This document shows positions 8,194 through 19,531 of a DNA stretch of 64,000 bases, in pieces. Source of the DNA: Dyella lutea (lineage in GTDB: Bacteria; Pseudomonadota; Gammaproteobacteria; Xanthomonadales; Rhodanobacteraceae); contig NZ_JAMZEK010000005.1 of assembly GCF_024158035.1 (NCBI RefSeq), positions 62,001 to 126,000 on the forward strand, in the 5' to 3' direction. Numbering within the stretch: the first letter of the stretch is position 1; each line of letters begins with the position of its first letter. The position numbers and the translations under genes are program-made. Under the pieces are notes generated by a model. The model was given only the letters and a program-made list of their open reading frames with translations. It ran no database searches and was not told the origin of the DNA.

Positions 8194-9249
8194 ATGAGCG
8201 AAGCCACCCTAATCGACCGACTGCGCCGTATCGGCTGGCGCGGCGAATCCCTCCCCTCCGGTGGATTGCGGCTGGCCCGCGTGGTGGCCCAGCACCGTGC
8301 CGGCTACGAGCTGCACGATGGCGAGCACCTGTTCGGTGCCCAGCCGGCCGGCCATTTCCTCAAACGCGGACTGGATCCCGCCGAGCGCCCGGCGGTGGGT
8401 GATTTCGTCGAGTTCGAGCCGGGGGCCCCGCCGCACATCCAGAAAGTGCTGGCGCGGCGCACCGTGCTCTCGCGCGCGGCCGCTGGCGAGCGCTACGAGC
8501 GTCAGGTGATTGCCACCAATATCGACTACGTGCTGGTGCTCACCGGCCTGGACGGCGACTTCAATCCATCGAGAATCGAGCGCTACCTGTCGCTGATCGA
8601 GGACTCCGGTGCCCGTCCGGTGGTGCTGCTGAGCAAGCTCGATCAGACCGAGGATGCGGCTGATCGAGTCGCCGAGCTGCGTGGCCGCCTGCCCGGCGAG
8701 GTGCCGGTGCACGCCATCAACGGCAAGGACCCGGCCAGCATCGCCGTGCTGGCGGAGTATCTGCGGCCGGGCGACAGCGCGGTGCTGGTCGGCTCTTCCG
8801 GAGCGGGCAAGTCCACCCTCACCAACACCCTGCTGGGCGTGGACCGCATGGCGACCAGCGCCGTGCGCGCCCACGACAGTCGGGGACGCCACACCACCAC
8901 CCATCGCGCCTTGCTGCAGCTGCCGACCGGCGGCTGCCTGATCGACACGCCGGGCATGCGCGAGCTCAAGCTCACCGGCGACGAGAACCTGGACCTGTTT
9001 TCCGATATCGACGAGCTGGCCGAGCTGTGCCGCTTTGCCGACTGCGGCCACGGCAGCGAGCCGGGGTGCGCGGTGCAGGAGGCATTGGACAACGGCGGGC
9101 TGTCCGCCGAACGCTGGCGCAACTACCTGAAGCTGCGCGACGAACGCGAAGACCAGGCCGCCACGCTCGAGGCGCGCCTGCGCCGCCAGCGCGGCGGCCG
9201 GCCGATCGACCGCCCGCATGGCCACCGCGGCCAGCGCGAGCGCGACTGA
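8194..9249 (+). CDS. rsgA: Ribosome small-subunit-dependent GTPase A
   Basis: A 351-residue circularly permuted GTPase that helps mature the 30S subunit. It has an N-terminal OB-fold, then G-motifs in permuted order: SKLDQT (G4 type), GSSGAGKSTL (P-loop) and DTPGMRELKL (G3). A C-terminal zinc knuckle follows, with Cys/His in CRFADCGHGSEPGCAV. A CATAAT hexamer at 8180-8185 would place the transcript start within about 2 nt of the ATG, and no clear Shine-Dalgarno is present, so a leaderless message is possible. It is followed after 23 nt by a small membrane-protein gene. Confidence 0.95.
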   Translation: MSEATLIDRLRRIGWRGESLPSGGLRLARVVAQHRAGYELHDGEHLFGAQPAGHFLKRGLDPAERPAVGDFVEFEPGAPPHIQKVLARRTVLSRAAAGERYERQVIATNIDYVLVLTGLDGDFNPSRIERYLSLIEDSGARPVVLLSKLDQTEDAADRVAELRGRLPGEVPVHAINGKDPASIAVLAEYLRPGDSAVLVGSSGAGKSTLTNTLLGVDRMATSAVRAHDSRGRHTTTHRALLQLPTGGCLIDTPGMRELKLTGDENLDLFSDIDELAELCRFADCGHGSEPGCAVQEALDNGGLSAERWRNYLKLRDEREDQAATLEARLRRQRGGRPIDRPHGHRGQRERD

Positions 9250-9272
9250 GCGGGCGTCGGCGGCGCGCCTTC

Positions 9273-9752
9273 ATGCAGCGACTCTCCTCCGCCGGCACCG
9301 TCTGGTACAAGCGGGCCTTCCCGCTGCTCTGGTTCGGTCTGCTGGCCGTGTTCCTGGCGATCGCCTGGCTGCAGCCCGGCGGTCCCGGCAAGGCCCCGCC
9401 GCGGGTCATGATGATCGTCCCGCTGGTCATGATGGGCTTCGGCTACGTGCTCATGCGCAAGCTGGTGTTCGACCTGGTCGACGAGGTCTGGCTGGACGGT
9501 GACCAGGTCGTGGTCGTCCAGCGCGGCGAGCGCACCCGCATCCCGCTGGCGCAGGTGATGAACGTGAATGCGACCACCATGGTCAACCCGCCGCGGGTCA
9601 CCCTGATGCTGCGTCAGCCGAATACGCGACTGGGCGACTCGGTGAGCTTCATTCCGGCCGGGCCGCGCGGCCTCTTCCGCAGCTTCAGGCCGAATCCGGT
9701 GGCGATGGACCTGATCCGCCGCATCGACGACCTGCGGCAGCGCTCGCCATGA
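9273..9752 (+). CDS. Small membrane protein with two N-terminal TM helices
   Basis: A 159-residue protein of unknown function. Two hydrophobic segments lie at about residues 13-34 (RAFPLLWFGLLAVFLAIAW) and 45-62 (MMIVPLVMMGFGYVLMRKL). A beta-rich cytosolic domain of about 95 residues follows (LVDEVWLDGDQVVVVQRGER, PRVTLMLRQP), resembling the PH-like domains seen in bacterial two-TM proteins. It lies between rsgA and the QEGLA gene, whose ATG overlaps its stop (ATGA at 9749-9752), so the three are probably one operon. Confidence 0.75.
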   Translation: MQRLSSAGTVWYKRAFPLLWFGLLAVFLAIAWLQPGGPGKAPPRVMMIVPLVMMGFGYVLMRKLVFDLVDEVWLDGDQVVVVQRGERTRIPLAQVMNVNATTMVNPPRVTLMLRQPNTRLGDSVSFIPAGPRGLFRSFRPNPVAMDLIRRIDDLRQRSP

Positions 9753-11023
9753 ACCTGCCGCCTGCGGAGGTTCCGCCCGGGCTGGCGCGCTATGCCGCGC
9801 TCGACCAGCGTCTGCTGGCCGCGGTGCGGCCGATCCGCATCCTGCCCACGGTCGCCTGGCCGGCGTCGCTCGAGGACCGCATGATCGGCGACTACGCGGT
9901 CGGTCGGCTGGCCTTGCCGGAGGTGCGCTATGTACCACCAGACCTCTCGGCCGCCCGTGCGGAGCTGGTGGCGATCGAGCGTGAGGCGGGACATGAGGAT
10001 CCGCTGGGCGACTACCTCTGCCGCACCGCCGAGTCGTGGCGGATCGCCGCCGAAATGCTCGAGGCGGCAGGCACGGCAGGCGTCACCGCGCCCTCGATCG
10101 TCCTGTATGGCCATCCGGGTGACCTGATTCCGGGCAGCAGCAAGAGCAACCTCGACGCCGCTCGCTACTTCGTCGACCTGGCCGACGAACTGGGTGCCGA
10201 TCTGCTGGCCGACGAGGTTGCCGGGACCATCGCGGCGGAACAGCTGCGCGGCGACCTCGCGCAGACCCTGGATGGCTTCTTCGGCGCGGGCGTGATCGCG
10301 GTGGAGGTGGATCCGGAGCTCACCGCCAAGGCGGCGGCCGGGGCGACCCGCATCCGGCTGCGGGGCGGTACCACGTTTACCGATTACGACCGTCACCAGT
10401 TGCTGGCACATGAGGCCTATGTCCACTCGCTGACTGCCCTGAACGGCCGTGCGCAACCGTTGCTGGCTTCGCTGGCGCGCACATCGCCGCGGGTCACGGC
10501 CACCCAGGAGGGCCTGGCCGTGTTCGCCGAGCTGATGTCCGGCGCCATCGACATCTCGCGGCTGAAACGCATCAGCCTGCGCATCCTGGCGATCGACATG
10601 GCCCTGCACGGGGCGGATTTCGTCGAGGTCTATCGCTTCTTCCTGGAGCGTGGCCAGTCGGTGGCTGACAGTTTCCACTCGGCCCAGCGGGTGTTCCGCG
10701 GCGTGCCGCCGACCGGTGGCGCGGTGTTCGCCAAGGACAACGTGTACCTGTCCGGCCTGCTGGCCGTGCACACGTTCTTCCGCTGGGCGCTGAAGCAGCG
10801 CCGGATGGACCTGCTGCGCCACCTGTTCGCCGGCAAGCTGGCGCTGCACGACGTGATCGCGCTCGAACCGCATTTCACCTCCGGCGCAATCGTCGCGCCG
10901 CGCTGGCTGCCGCCGTGGATGCAGCACGTACACGGCCTCGCCGGCAAGCTGGCGTTCTCGCTGTTCGTCAACCGCATCCACATGGGCCGGGTGCAGGCCG
11001 AGGAGCTGTCGCTGGGCCTGTGA
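9749..11023 (+). CDS. QEGLA-motif (DUF1704) metallopeptidase-like protein
   Basis: A 424-residue protein of the DUF1704 family (flavohemoglobin expression-modulating QEGLA motif proteins). The namesake motif is TQEGLAVFAE, with Glu about residue 254. It also has HEAYVH (H221, E222, H226), an HExxxH zinc-site pattern. Eukaryotic DUF1704 proteins (KIAA0895L/MATCAP) are metallo-carboxypeptidases that use HExxxH and a downstream Glu, so a zinc carboxypeptidase activity is plausible here; this is inference. There is no signal peptide. It overlaps the upstream membrane-protein gene by 4 nt. Confidence 0.82.
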   Translation: MNLPPAEVPPGLARYAALDQRLLAAVRPIRILPTVAWPASLEDRMIGDYAVGRLALPEVRYVPPDLSAARAELVAIEREAGHEDPLGDYLCRTAESWRIAAEMLEAAGTAGVTAPSIVLYGHPGDLIPGSSKSNLDAARYFVDLADELGADLLADEVAGTIAAEQLRGDLAQTLDGFFGAGVIAVEVDPELTAKAAAGATRIRLRGGTTFTDYDRHQLLAHEAYVHSLTALNGRAQPLLASLARTSPRVTATQEGLAVFAELMSGAIDISRLKRISLRILAIDMALHGADFVEVYRFFLERGQSVADSFHSAQRVFRGVPPTGGAVFAKDNVYLSGLLAVHTFFRWALKQRRMDLLRHLFAGKLALHDVIALEPHFTSGAIVAPRWLPPWMQHVHGLAGKLAFSLFVNRIHMGRVQAEELSLGL

Positions 11024-11070
11024 CCCGCCGTCCCGGTGCGGCGCCGCACAGCGGGCGGCAAGGAACGCGG

Positions 11071-11079
11071 TGCTACCAT
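11071..11079 (+). promoter_or_regulatory. Extended -10 promoter element for maeB
   Basis: TGCTACCAT is an extended -10 (TGn plus TACCAT, 11074-11079) with no good -35. It predicts a start near 11086 and a leader of about 32 nt before the maeB ATG. Confidence 0.45.
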
Positions 11080-11117
11080 GCGCGCCTCTTCGTCCCCCGG
11101 AAAACCGACCCGCTCAC

Positions 11118-13412
<2,295 letters not shown>

Positions 13413-13433
13413 GCGCCTTGCGTTGCCTGTCCC

Positions 13434-13473
13434 GGCCCCGGTCGCCCGCGCGGTGACCGGGGCCTTTCGTTTC
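13434..13473 (+). terminator. Rho-independent terminator after maeB
   Basis: GGCCCCGGTC (13434-13443) pairs perfectly with GACCGGGGCC (13455-13464) over an 11-nt loop. It is followed by TTTCGTTT, an adequate T-rich tail on the plus strand. It also separates maeB from the convergent glycosyltransferase operon. Confidence 0.8.
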
Positions 13474-13484
13474 CAGTGCGACCG

Positions 13485-15107
13485 TCAGACGGGGGCGGCC
13501 GGCACCATGCGGCACAGCTCGACCGGATGGATCGGTGGGCGACCGCGCCGGTCCCGCTCGAGGTTGCTGGTCACGGGTCGGCAGTCGTCCAGCCGGTAGC
13601 CCGGCAGGAGCTGTCCGAGCATGCCTTGATCCTGGGTGGTGGCATCCGGGCTGAGCAGCGCGTAACGCGGCCCGTTGTGTGCCCGTACCGCCTGCTCGAT
13701 CGCGTCATACAGGCGGTAGCCGCGTGTCGCATCAGTGAACCAGTTCAGGCCCACGTAGCGCGCGTGGGAATCCTGCGGCAACAGCGGTGGCAGGTAAGCC
13801 AGCGGCATCCCCACCAGCATCACCAGGCTGTGCGCCGGCAGGCGGGGGGCGCTCACCTCGACCGGCTGGCGCGAAAACGGCACACGACCCCAGTTCGGAT
13901 AGTGCGTCAGCGCAAGGCAGAGCAACGCGCATGCCCCGATGGCGCGGCGAGCGGTTCTGGAGACGCCTCCATCGGGATCGGGCCAGGCACGGCGCAGGAC
14001 GCCCAGCGCCATCACGCCCGAAAGGGATTCCAGCGGAATCGCGTAGCGCAGGATCGAGAACAGTCCCAGCCACTGCAGGTAGGCCAGTGCCCAGAACACC
14101 GCTAGAAATCCCAGCGCGGGTCCACCCGGCGGGTCGCGCCTGCTCCACAGGCGCAGGGCTGGCAGCGCCAGCACCGCCAGAAAAGCCAACGCATAGCGAG
14201 GATCGGCGAACCGAGCCTCGGTCACCAGCGCCTGGTTGCGGCGAAGCCAGTAGAACGGATAGGCCAGCCATTGCTCCGGACTGCGAGGCAGAAAGCGGGT
14301 ATCGGTCATGCTGGTGGCAGGCGCCCAGGGCGAGTGGAACCATTGGTTGAACATCGGGAATGCCGGGTTGCCGATGCTCTGGTACAGGTGCCAGCCCCAC
14401 CATCCGTAAGCCAGCAGGAAGCCGCCGCCGCTACCCAGCGCCAGCGCGATGAAGCCGCGTCCGGCGCATCGCCATGGACGCAGCGTGGCCGCTGCGGCGA
14501 ACCCGGCAGCCACCGGATAGACGATCGCCGTCGGCTTGAGTCCGGCGGCCAGCCCGGTGCAGAGGCCGGCCAGCAGCAAAGTTCGCCAGGGTGGCCCGTC
14601 GGGGTTGCCGAGCGCGTGCAGCAGCAACGCTATGCCGGCCAGGACCAGGCAGGCAGTCGGCAGTTCGTTGGTGGTCAGGCCGGTCTGCGATACCGCCATG
14701 GTGCCGGTGACGCCGATGGCCACGGCGATCGCGTCGGCCGTACCGAAGCGCCTTCGCTGCAGGCGCGCGAAAGTGGCGGCGATGCGGAACACCAGAAACG
14801 CCAGCAGGCCGAACCACAGCCCCTGCAGCGCCGCCAGCCAGCGCGGAGCATGCTGCAACGGACCGGTTGCTAGCAGGTAGTAAGGCAGATCGAGCGCGGG
14901 ATTGAACCAGCTCTGCAACCCCGCCGCGGCGATGTCGATCGACTCTCGCCCGTTCAGCCAGGCCCAGGCGTTGTACAGGTGGTAGTTGCGCAGGTCCCAG
15001 CTCGCATCCTGCCCGAGGCACAGGGCGAGCAGCGTGCCCGCGGCGAGGCAGCCGCCGAGCACCCAGGGCCAACGCTCGTCCAGACGCTTCCGGCGTGGCG
15101 CGGTCAT
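13485..15107 (-). CDS. Polytopic membrane protein, probable GT-C-type glycosyltransferase
   Basis: A 540-residue protein with about ten hydrophobic segments. An acidic motif follows the first TM helix (LGQDASWDLRNYHLYNAWAWL), as in GT-C enzymes that use polyprenyl-phosphate sugars, and a hydrophilic C-terminal domain starts around residue 430. Its ATG overlaps the stop of the upstream GT2 gene (ATGA at 15104-15107). The pair resembles systems in which a GT2 charges a lipid phosphate with a sugar and a membrane GT-C transfers it in the periplasm. No conserved family signature was certain, so the enzyme class is inference from topology and context. Confidence 0.65.
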   Translation of the reverse strand: MTAPRRKRLDERWPWVLGGCLAAGTLLALCLGQDASWDLRNYHLYNAWAWLNGRESIDIAAAGLQSWFNPALDLPYYLLATGPLQHAPRWLAALQGLWFGLLAFLVFRIAATFARLQRRRFGTADAIAVAIGVTGTMAVSQTGLTTNELPTACLVLAGIALLLHALGNPDGPPWRTLLLAGLCTGLAAGLKPTAIVYPVAAGFAAAATLRPWRCAGRGFIALALGSGGGFLLAYGWWGWHLYQSIGNPAFPMFNQWFHSPWAPATSMTDTRFLPRSPEQWLAYPFYWLRRNQALVTEARFADPRYALAFLAVLALPALRLWSRRDPPGGPALGFLAVFWALAYLQWLGLFSILRYAIPLESLSGVMALGVLRRAWPDPDGGVSRTARRAIGACALLCLALTHYPNWGRVPFSRQPVEVSAPRLPAHSLVMLVGMPLAYLPPLLPQDSHARYVGLNWFTDATRGYRLYDAIEQAVRAHNGPRYALLSPDATTQDQGMLGQLLPGYRLDDCRPVTSNLERDRRGRPPIHPVELCRMVPAAPV

Positions 15108-16054
15108 GCGGCGTCGGTGACCGCAGGGACCCGGTCGCAGGCCAGGTAGGCCAGCCATTTTTGCTCCCGCCGCCCGACGGTTACGGTATCGAGGATCAGG
15201 CCGCAGGCCAGGAACACCGAGCCGAGCACCACCAGCGAAGCGCACAGGATGGCGGTCGGGAAGCGTGGCACCAGTCCGGTCCGCACGTAGGTGGTGATCA
15301 GCGGCACGGCCAGCACGACGGCGGTTGCGACGGCCAGCCCGGCAAGGCTGGAAAAGAACAGCAGCGGCCGGGCGTTCTTGGCCAGCCGCACGATCGTCAT
15401 CAGGATCCGCCAGCCATCCCTCCACGTGTTGAGTTTGCTGTGCGATCCGGCCATGCGGCTGCCGTAGCGGGTAGGGACCTCGGTCACAGGCAGTCGCAGC
15501 TCCAGCGCATGGACGGCCAGCTCGGTCTCGACCTCGAAGCCACCCGACAGGGGCGGGCAGGAGCGCACGAAGCGTCGTGAAAACACCCGGTAGCCGGACA
15601 GGATATCGCTGAAGGATCGGCCGAACAGCCATGAGGTAAGTCCGGTCAGCAGGCGGTTGCCGAAGCGGTGACCCTGCCGGTAGGCCGTGGCCTCGTCGGT
15701 GCGGCGGCTGCCCACCACCATGTCCAGCCCGTCGCTGCGCAGCAGCCCGATCATCGCCGGTGCAGCGGCAGCGTCGTAGGTGGCATCGCCATCCACCAGC
15801 ACGTAGATGTCGGCCTCGACGTCGGCAAACATGCGGCGCACCACATGCCCCTTGCCCTGCAGCCGCTCCGTGCGCACGACCGCGCCCGCGGCGGCGGCCT
15901 TCGCCCGCGTGTCGTCGGTGGAATTGTTGTCGTAGACGTAGACCGTGGCCTGCGGCAGCGCCTGCCGGAAGTCGGCGACGACGCGCCCGATCGCCACGCC
16001 CTCGTTGTGGCAGGGCACGAGAACGGCGATGGTCGGCGAGACGGGGTTTCCCAT
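15104..16054 (-). CDS. GT2 glycosyltransferase, polyprenyl-phosphate sugar synthase type
   Basis: A 316-residue membrane-anchored family 2 glycosyltransferase. Features are LVPCHNEGVAIGRVV, YVYDNNSTDDT, the metal/nucleotide motif LVDGDATYD, SGYRVFSRRFVRS and GGFEVETELAVHAL. Two C-terminal TM segments follow (LAVATAVVLAVPLITTYV and SLVVLGSVFLACGLILDTV). The layout is that of dolichol-phosphate mannose synthase and GtrB-like enzymes, which load a sugar onto undecaprenyl phosphate. The frame opens to 16186, but MGNPVSPTIAV at 16054 has AAGGGA 9 nt upstream. It is coupled to the downstream GT-C gene. The sugar is unknown. Confidence 0.85.
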   Translation of the reverse strand: MGNPVSPTIAVLVPCHNEGVAIGRVVADFRQALPQATVYVYDNNSTDDTRAKAAAAGAVVRTERLQGKGHVVRRMFADVEADIYVLVDGDATYDAAAAPAMIGLLRSDGLDMVVGSRRTDEATAYRQGHRFGNRLLTGLTSWLFGRSFSDILSGYRVFSRRFVRSCPPLSGGFEVETELAVHALELRLPVTEVPTRYGSRMAGSHSKLNTWRDGWRILMTIVRLAKNARPLLFFSSLAGLAVATAVVLAVPLITTYVRTGLVPRFPTAILCASLVVLGSVFLACGLILDTVTVGRREQKWLAYLACDRVPAVTDAA

Positions 16055-16169
16055 GTCATTCCCTTGATGGCTGTGTTCCGGCGAGCGGGGAAGTATCGCA
16101 AATCCACGAAAACAACCCGCCCTCCCGGTTTTCATGCGGGTTTGGACGGCCATCCGCTGGCGTATCGCA

Positions 16170-16198
16170 TTGGCGCGCTGCGTCATTGGCGATAGACT
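16170..16198 (+). promoter_or_regulatory. Promoter of aceE
   Basis: TTGGCG (16170-16175) and TAGACT (16193-16198) are spaced by exactly 17 bp, giving a start near 16205 and a leader of about 75 nt. No PdhR-like operator was recognised. The rest of 16055-16279 shows nothing else. Confidence 0.55.
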
Positions 16199-16279
16199 CG
16201 GAAGGCTATTGGCCCGTCCGGGCGGCGTTCATACCCCCTACGGCGGCGTATCCCCTGACGCTGCGGAGACACAATCCCC

Positions 16280-19000
16280 ATGGATCAGCTCGACGACATC
16301 CTCCATCAGGACATCGATCCCACCGAAACCAACGAGTGGATCGAATCGCTCAATGCGGTCATCAGCCACGACGGCACCGAGCGCGCGCATTACCTGCTGG
16401 AAAAGATGGTCGACTCCACCCGGCGCGCCGGCGGCTACCTGCCGTTCGACCCGACCACCGAGTACGTCAACACCATCGCCCCGCAGAACGAGGCCAAGAG
16501 CCCGGGCGACGCCACCATGGAATGGCGCATCCGCACCCTGATCCGCTGGAACGCGATGGCGATGGTGGTGCGCGCCAACCGCAAGCCGGGCGAGCTGGGC
16601 GGCCACATCGCCAGCTTCGCCTCCTCGGCCACGCTGTACGACGTCGGTTTCAACCACTTCTGGCGCGCGCCCAGCGCCGACCACCCGGGTGACCTGGTGT
16701 TCCATCAGGGCCACTCCAGCCCGGGCGTGTATGCGCGTTCCTTCCTCGAAGGCCGCATCGCCGAGGAGCAGATGGACCTGTTCCGCATGGAAGTGGTGGG
16801 CAAGGGCCGCGGCCTGTCGTCCTACCCGCATCCGTGGCTGATGCCGGACTACTGGCAGGTGCCGACGGTGTCGATGGGCTTAGGTCCGATCCAGGCGATC
16901 TACCAGGCGCAGTTCTGGAAGTATCTGGAGCACCGTGGCCTGATCCCCAAGAGCGACCGCAAGATCTGGTGCTTCCTCGGCGACGGCGAGACCGACGAGC
17001 CGGAGAGCCTGGGCGCGATCGCGCTGGCTGGCCGCGAGGGCCTGGACAACCTGATCTTCGTGATCAACTGCAACCTGCAGCGCCTGGACGGCCCGGTGCG
17101 CGGCAACGGCAAGATCATCCAGGAGCTGGAAGGCGTGTTCCGCGGCGCCGGTTGGAACGCGATCAAGGTGGTATGGGGCAGCTACTGGGATCCGCTCCTG
17201 GCACGCGACACCTCCGGCACGCTGCGCAAGCTGATGATGGAAACCGTCGACGGCGAGTACCAGGCGTGCAAGGCGTTCGGCGGCAAGTACACGCGCGAGC
17301 ACTTCTTCAACAAGTACCCGGAGACCGCGCAGCTGGTCGCCAACCTGTCCGACGACGACATCTGGCGCCTCAACCGCGGCGGCCATGACCCGCACAAGGT
17401 CTACGCGGCCTACCACCAGGCGGTGAACACCCAGGGCATGCCGACGGTGATCCTGGCCAAGACGGTCAAGGGCTACGGCATGGGCGCGGCCGGCGAGTCG
17501 CAGAACCCGACCCACCAGCAGAAGAAGCTCGACGCCGATGCGGTGCGCCACTTCCGCGACCGCTTCAACATCCCGGTGCCGGACGACAAGCTGGCCGACG
17601 TGCCGTACTACCACCCGGGCAAGGACTCGCCGGAAGTGCAGTACATGCTCGAGCGCCGCAAGGCGCTGGGCGGTTCGCTGCCGCAGCGTCGCCGCAAGGC
17701 CGACCAGAAGATCACTGCGCCGGAGCTGTCGGCCTTCGAGCAGATCACCAAGGGCTCGGGCGAGCGCGAGATCTCCACCACCATGGCGCTGGTGCGCGGC
17801 ATGAACCTGTTGCTGCGCGACAAGCAGCTGGGCGAGCGCGTGGTGCCGATCGTCGCGGACGAGGCACGCACCTTCGGCATGGAGGGCATGTTCCGCCAGA
17901 TCGGCATCTATGCGCCGTTCGGCCAGAAGTACCGCCCGCAGGATGCCGACCAGCTGCTGTACTACCGCGAGGACATCAAGGGCCAGGTGCTGCAGGAAGG
18001 CATCTCCGAGGCCGGCGGCATGGGTGCCTGGATGGCCGCGGCCACCAGCTACAGCATCTCCAACGTGGCGATGCTGCCGTTCTTCATCTACTACTCGATG
18101 TTCGGCTTCCAGCGCATCGGCGACATGTGCTGGGCGGCGGGCGACATGCGCGCGCGCGGCTTCCTGGTCGGCGGCACCGCCGGCCGCACCACGCTGAACG
18201 GCGAAGGCCTGCAGCACGAGGACGGCCATTCGCACCTGATGTCCGGCGCGATCCCCAACGTCAAGTCCTACGACCCGACCTTCTCCTACGAGGTGGCGGT
18301 GATCCTGCAGGACGGCACGCGCCGGATGATGGCCGAGCAGGAGGACGTCTACTACTACCTGACCGTGATGAACGAGAACTACCAGCACCCGGACATGCCG
18401 GCCGGTTGCGAGGAAGGGATCATCAAGGGCATGTACCTGTTCCGCGACTGCGGCGTGTCGACCAACGGGAACGGCAAGGGCAAGGGCAAGGCGAAGGCGC
18501 CGTGCGTGCAGCTGCTGGGCTCGGGCACGATCCTGCGCGAGGTGATCGCCGCGGCCGAGCTGCTGGAGAAGGATTTCGGCGTGCACGCCGACATCTGGTC
18601 CTGCCCCAGCTTCATCGAGCTGCGTCGCGACGGTTTCGACGCCGAGCGCTGGAACCGCCTGCATCCGGAAGCCGAGCAGCGCGTGCCGTATGTCACCGGC
18701 CTGCTGCAGGACCGCGCCGGTCCGGTGGTGGCCGCGACCGACTACGTGCGCGAGTTCGCCGACCAGATCCGCGCGTTCATTCCCGAGGGTAAGCGCTACA
18801 CCGTGCTGGGCACCGACGGCTTCGGCCGTTCGGACACCCGCGCCCACCTGCGCGACTTCTTCGAGGTGGACCGCTACTGGATCGCCCACGCCGCACTGGC
18901 GTCGCTGGCGAAGGACGGCCTGGTCAACGCCAAGGACGTCGCCCGCGCGATCAAGGAGTACAAGCTCGATCCGGAGAAGCCGAATCCCATCACCCAGTGA
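16280..19000 (+). CDS. aceE: Pyruvate dehydrogenase E1 component (homodimeric type)
   Basis: A 906-residue thiamine-diphosphate enzyme that decarboxylates pyruvate and acetylates the lipoyl groups of E2. Length and sequence match the AceE family (E. coli 887). The ThDP site is GDGETDEPESLGA ... FVINCNLQRLDGPVRGNG; other landmarks are GGHIASFASSATLY, FHQGHSSPGVYARSF and GRTTLNGEGLQHEDGHSH. A glycine/lysine-rich insert (NGKGKGKAKA, about residue 732-741) is a lineage-specific loop. Unlike in E. coli, aceF and lpdA are not adjacent but lie about 21 kb downstream. It has its own promoter and a strong terminator. Confidence 0.97.
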   Translation: MDQLDDILHQDIDPTETNEWIESLNAVISHDGTERAHYLLEKMVDSTRRAGGYLPFDPTTEYVNTIAPQNEAKSPGDATMEWRIRTLIRWNAMAMVVRANRKPGELGGHIASFASSATLYDVGFNHFWRAPSADHPGDLVFHQGHSSPGVYARSFLEGRIAEEQMDLFRMEVVGKGRGLSSYPHPWLMPDYWQVPTVSMGLGPIQAIYQAQFWKYLEHRGLIPKSDRKIWCFLGDGETDEPESLGAIALAGREGLDNLIFVINCNLQRLDGPVRGNGKIIQELEGVFRGAGWNAIKVVWGSYWDPLLARDTSGTLRKLMMETVDGEYQACKAFGGKYTREHFFNKYPETAQLVANLSDDDIWRLNRGGHDPHKVYAAYHQAVNTQGMPTVILAKTVKGYGMGAAGESQNPTHQQKKLDADAVRHFRDRFNIPVPDDKLADVPYYHPGKDSPEVQYMLERRKALGGSLPQRRRKADQKITAPELSAFEQITKGSGEREISTTMALVRGMNLLLRDKQLGERVVPIVADEARTFGMEGMFRQIGIYAPFGQKYRPQDADQLLYYREDIKGQVLQEGISEAGGMGAWMAAATSYSISNVAMLPFFIYYSMFGFQRIGDMCWAAGDMRARGFLVGGTAGRTTLNGEGLQHEDGHSHLMSGAIPNVKSYDPTFSYEVAVILQDGTRRMMAEQEDVYYYLTVMNENYQHPDMPAGCEEGIIKGMYLFRDCGVSTNGNGKGKGKAKAPCVQLLGSGTILREVIAAAELLEKDFGVHADIWSCPSFIELRRDGFDAERWNRLHPEAEQRVPYVTGLLQDRAGPVVAATDYVREFADQIRAFIPEGKRYTVLGTDGFGRSDTRAHLRDFFEVDRYWIAHAALASLAKDGLVNAKDVARAIKEYKLDPEKPNPITQ

Positions 19001-19016
19001 CGGAGTCGTTCTTCGC

Positions 19017-19046
19017 AAAAAAGCCCGCCTTCCAGCGGGCTTTTTT
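19017..19046. terminator. Rho-independent terminator after aceE (bidirectional)
   Basis: AAAAAAGCCCGC (19017-19028) pairs with GCGGGCTTTTTT (19035-19046) over a 6-nt loop. T-runs on both strands let it serve aceE and the convergent small gene at 19083. Confidence 0.92.
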
Positions 19047-19082
19047 GTTTGTTGGGCGCGGAGACTGCAGCCGGCGGCGCGG

Positions 19083-19406
19083 TCAGTCCTCGTCGCGGCT
19101 GGCGAAAGCGCGACGCAGCAGCAGGAACGCACCGACCGTACCGGCCACGATGGCCACGGTCGCAGCCGGATGCCGCTTCACCTGCCGACGCAGCCGCCGG
19201 TACTGGTAGTTCGCCTCGTCGGCGAAATCCTCGGCGGCGCGGGTGATCTGCCGGCCGTAGTCATGGCTCTGGCGGCCCAGCCGGCTGGTGGCGCGGCGCC
19301 CGCGCTCGACCAGGTCGTGGGCGGTGCTGGCGGCACCATTGGCGTACTGGCGCACACGGTCGCCGGCATCGTCGAGATGGCGTTCGATATCGCGGGTTCG
19401 GCTCAT
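19083..19406 (-). CDS. DUF883/ElaB-YqjD-like membrane-anchored helical protein
   Basis: A 107-residue, highly charged helical protein (QYANGAASTAHDLVERGRRA, AEDFADEANYQYRRLRRQVK) ending in one hydrophobic helix, AATVAIVAGTVGAFLLLRR, near residues 80-99. This layout is that of ElaB/YqjD/YgaM proteins, which are tail-anchored in the inner membrane and bind ribosomes in stationary phase. GGAG sits about 10 nt before the ATG. Family assignment rests on architecture and composition and is moderately certain. Confidence 0.68.
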   Translation of the reverse strand: MSRTRDIERHLDDAGDRVRQYANGAASTAHDLVERGRRATSRLGRQSHDYGRQITRAAEDFADEANYQYRRLRRQVKRHPAATVAIVAGTVGAFLLLRRAFASRDED

Positions 19407-19531
19407 GGTCCTGGACTCCTTGAAGGGTGCCGCGGGAGACCGCGGCCAACGGCGGAGTCCCTACTTTGCGCCCGATCGCGTGACTGGGGCGTGGAAGCGA
19501 CAAATCGCCGCCCGGCGACCGTTCAGCCAGA

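Noticed and set aside
16880-19132. 750-codon open frame antisense to aceE
   Set aside because: It runs through the aceE terminator, and its product is biased and motif-free.
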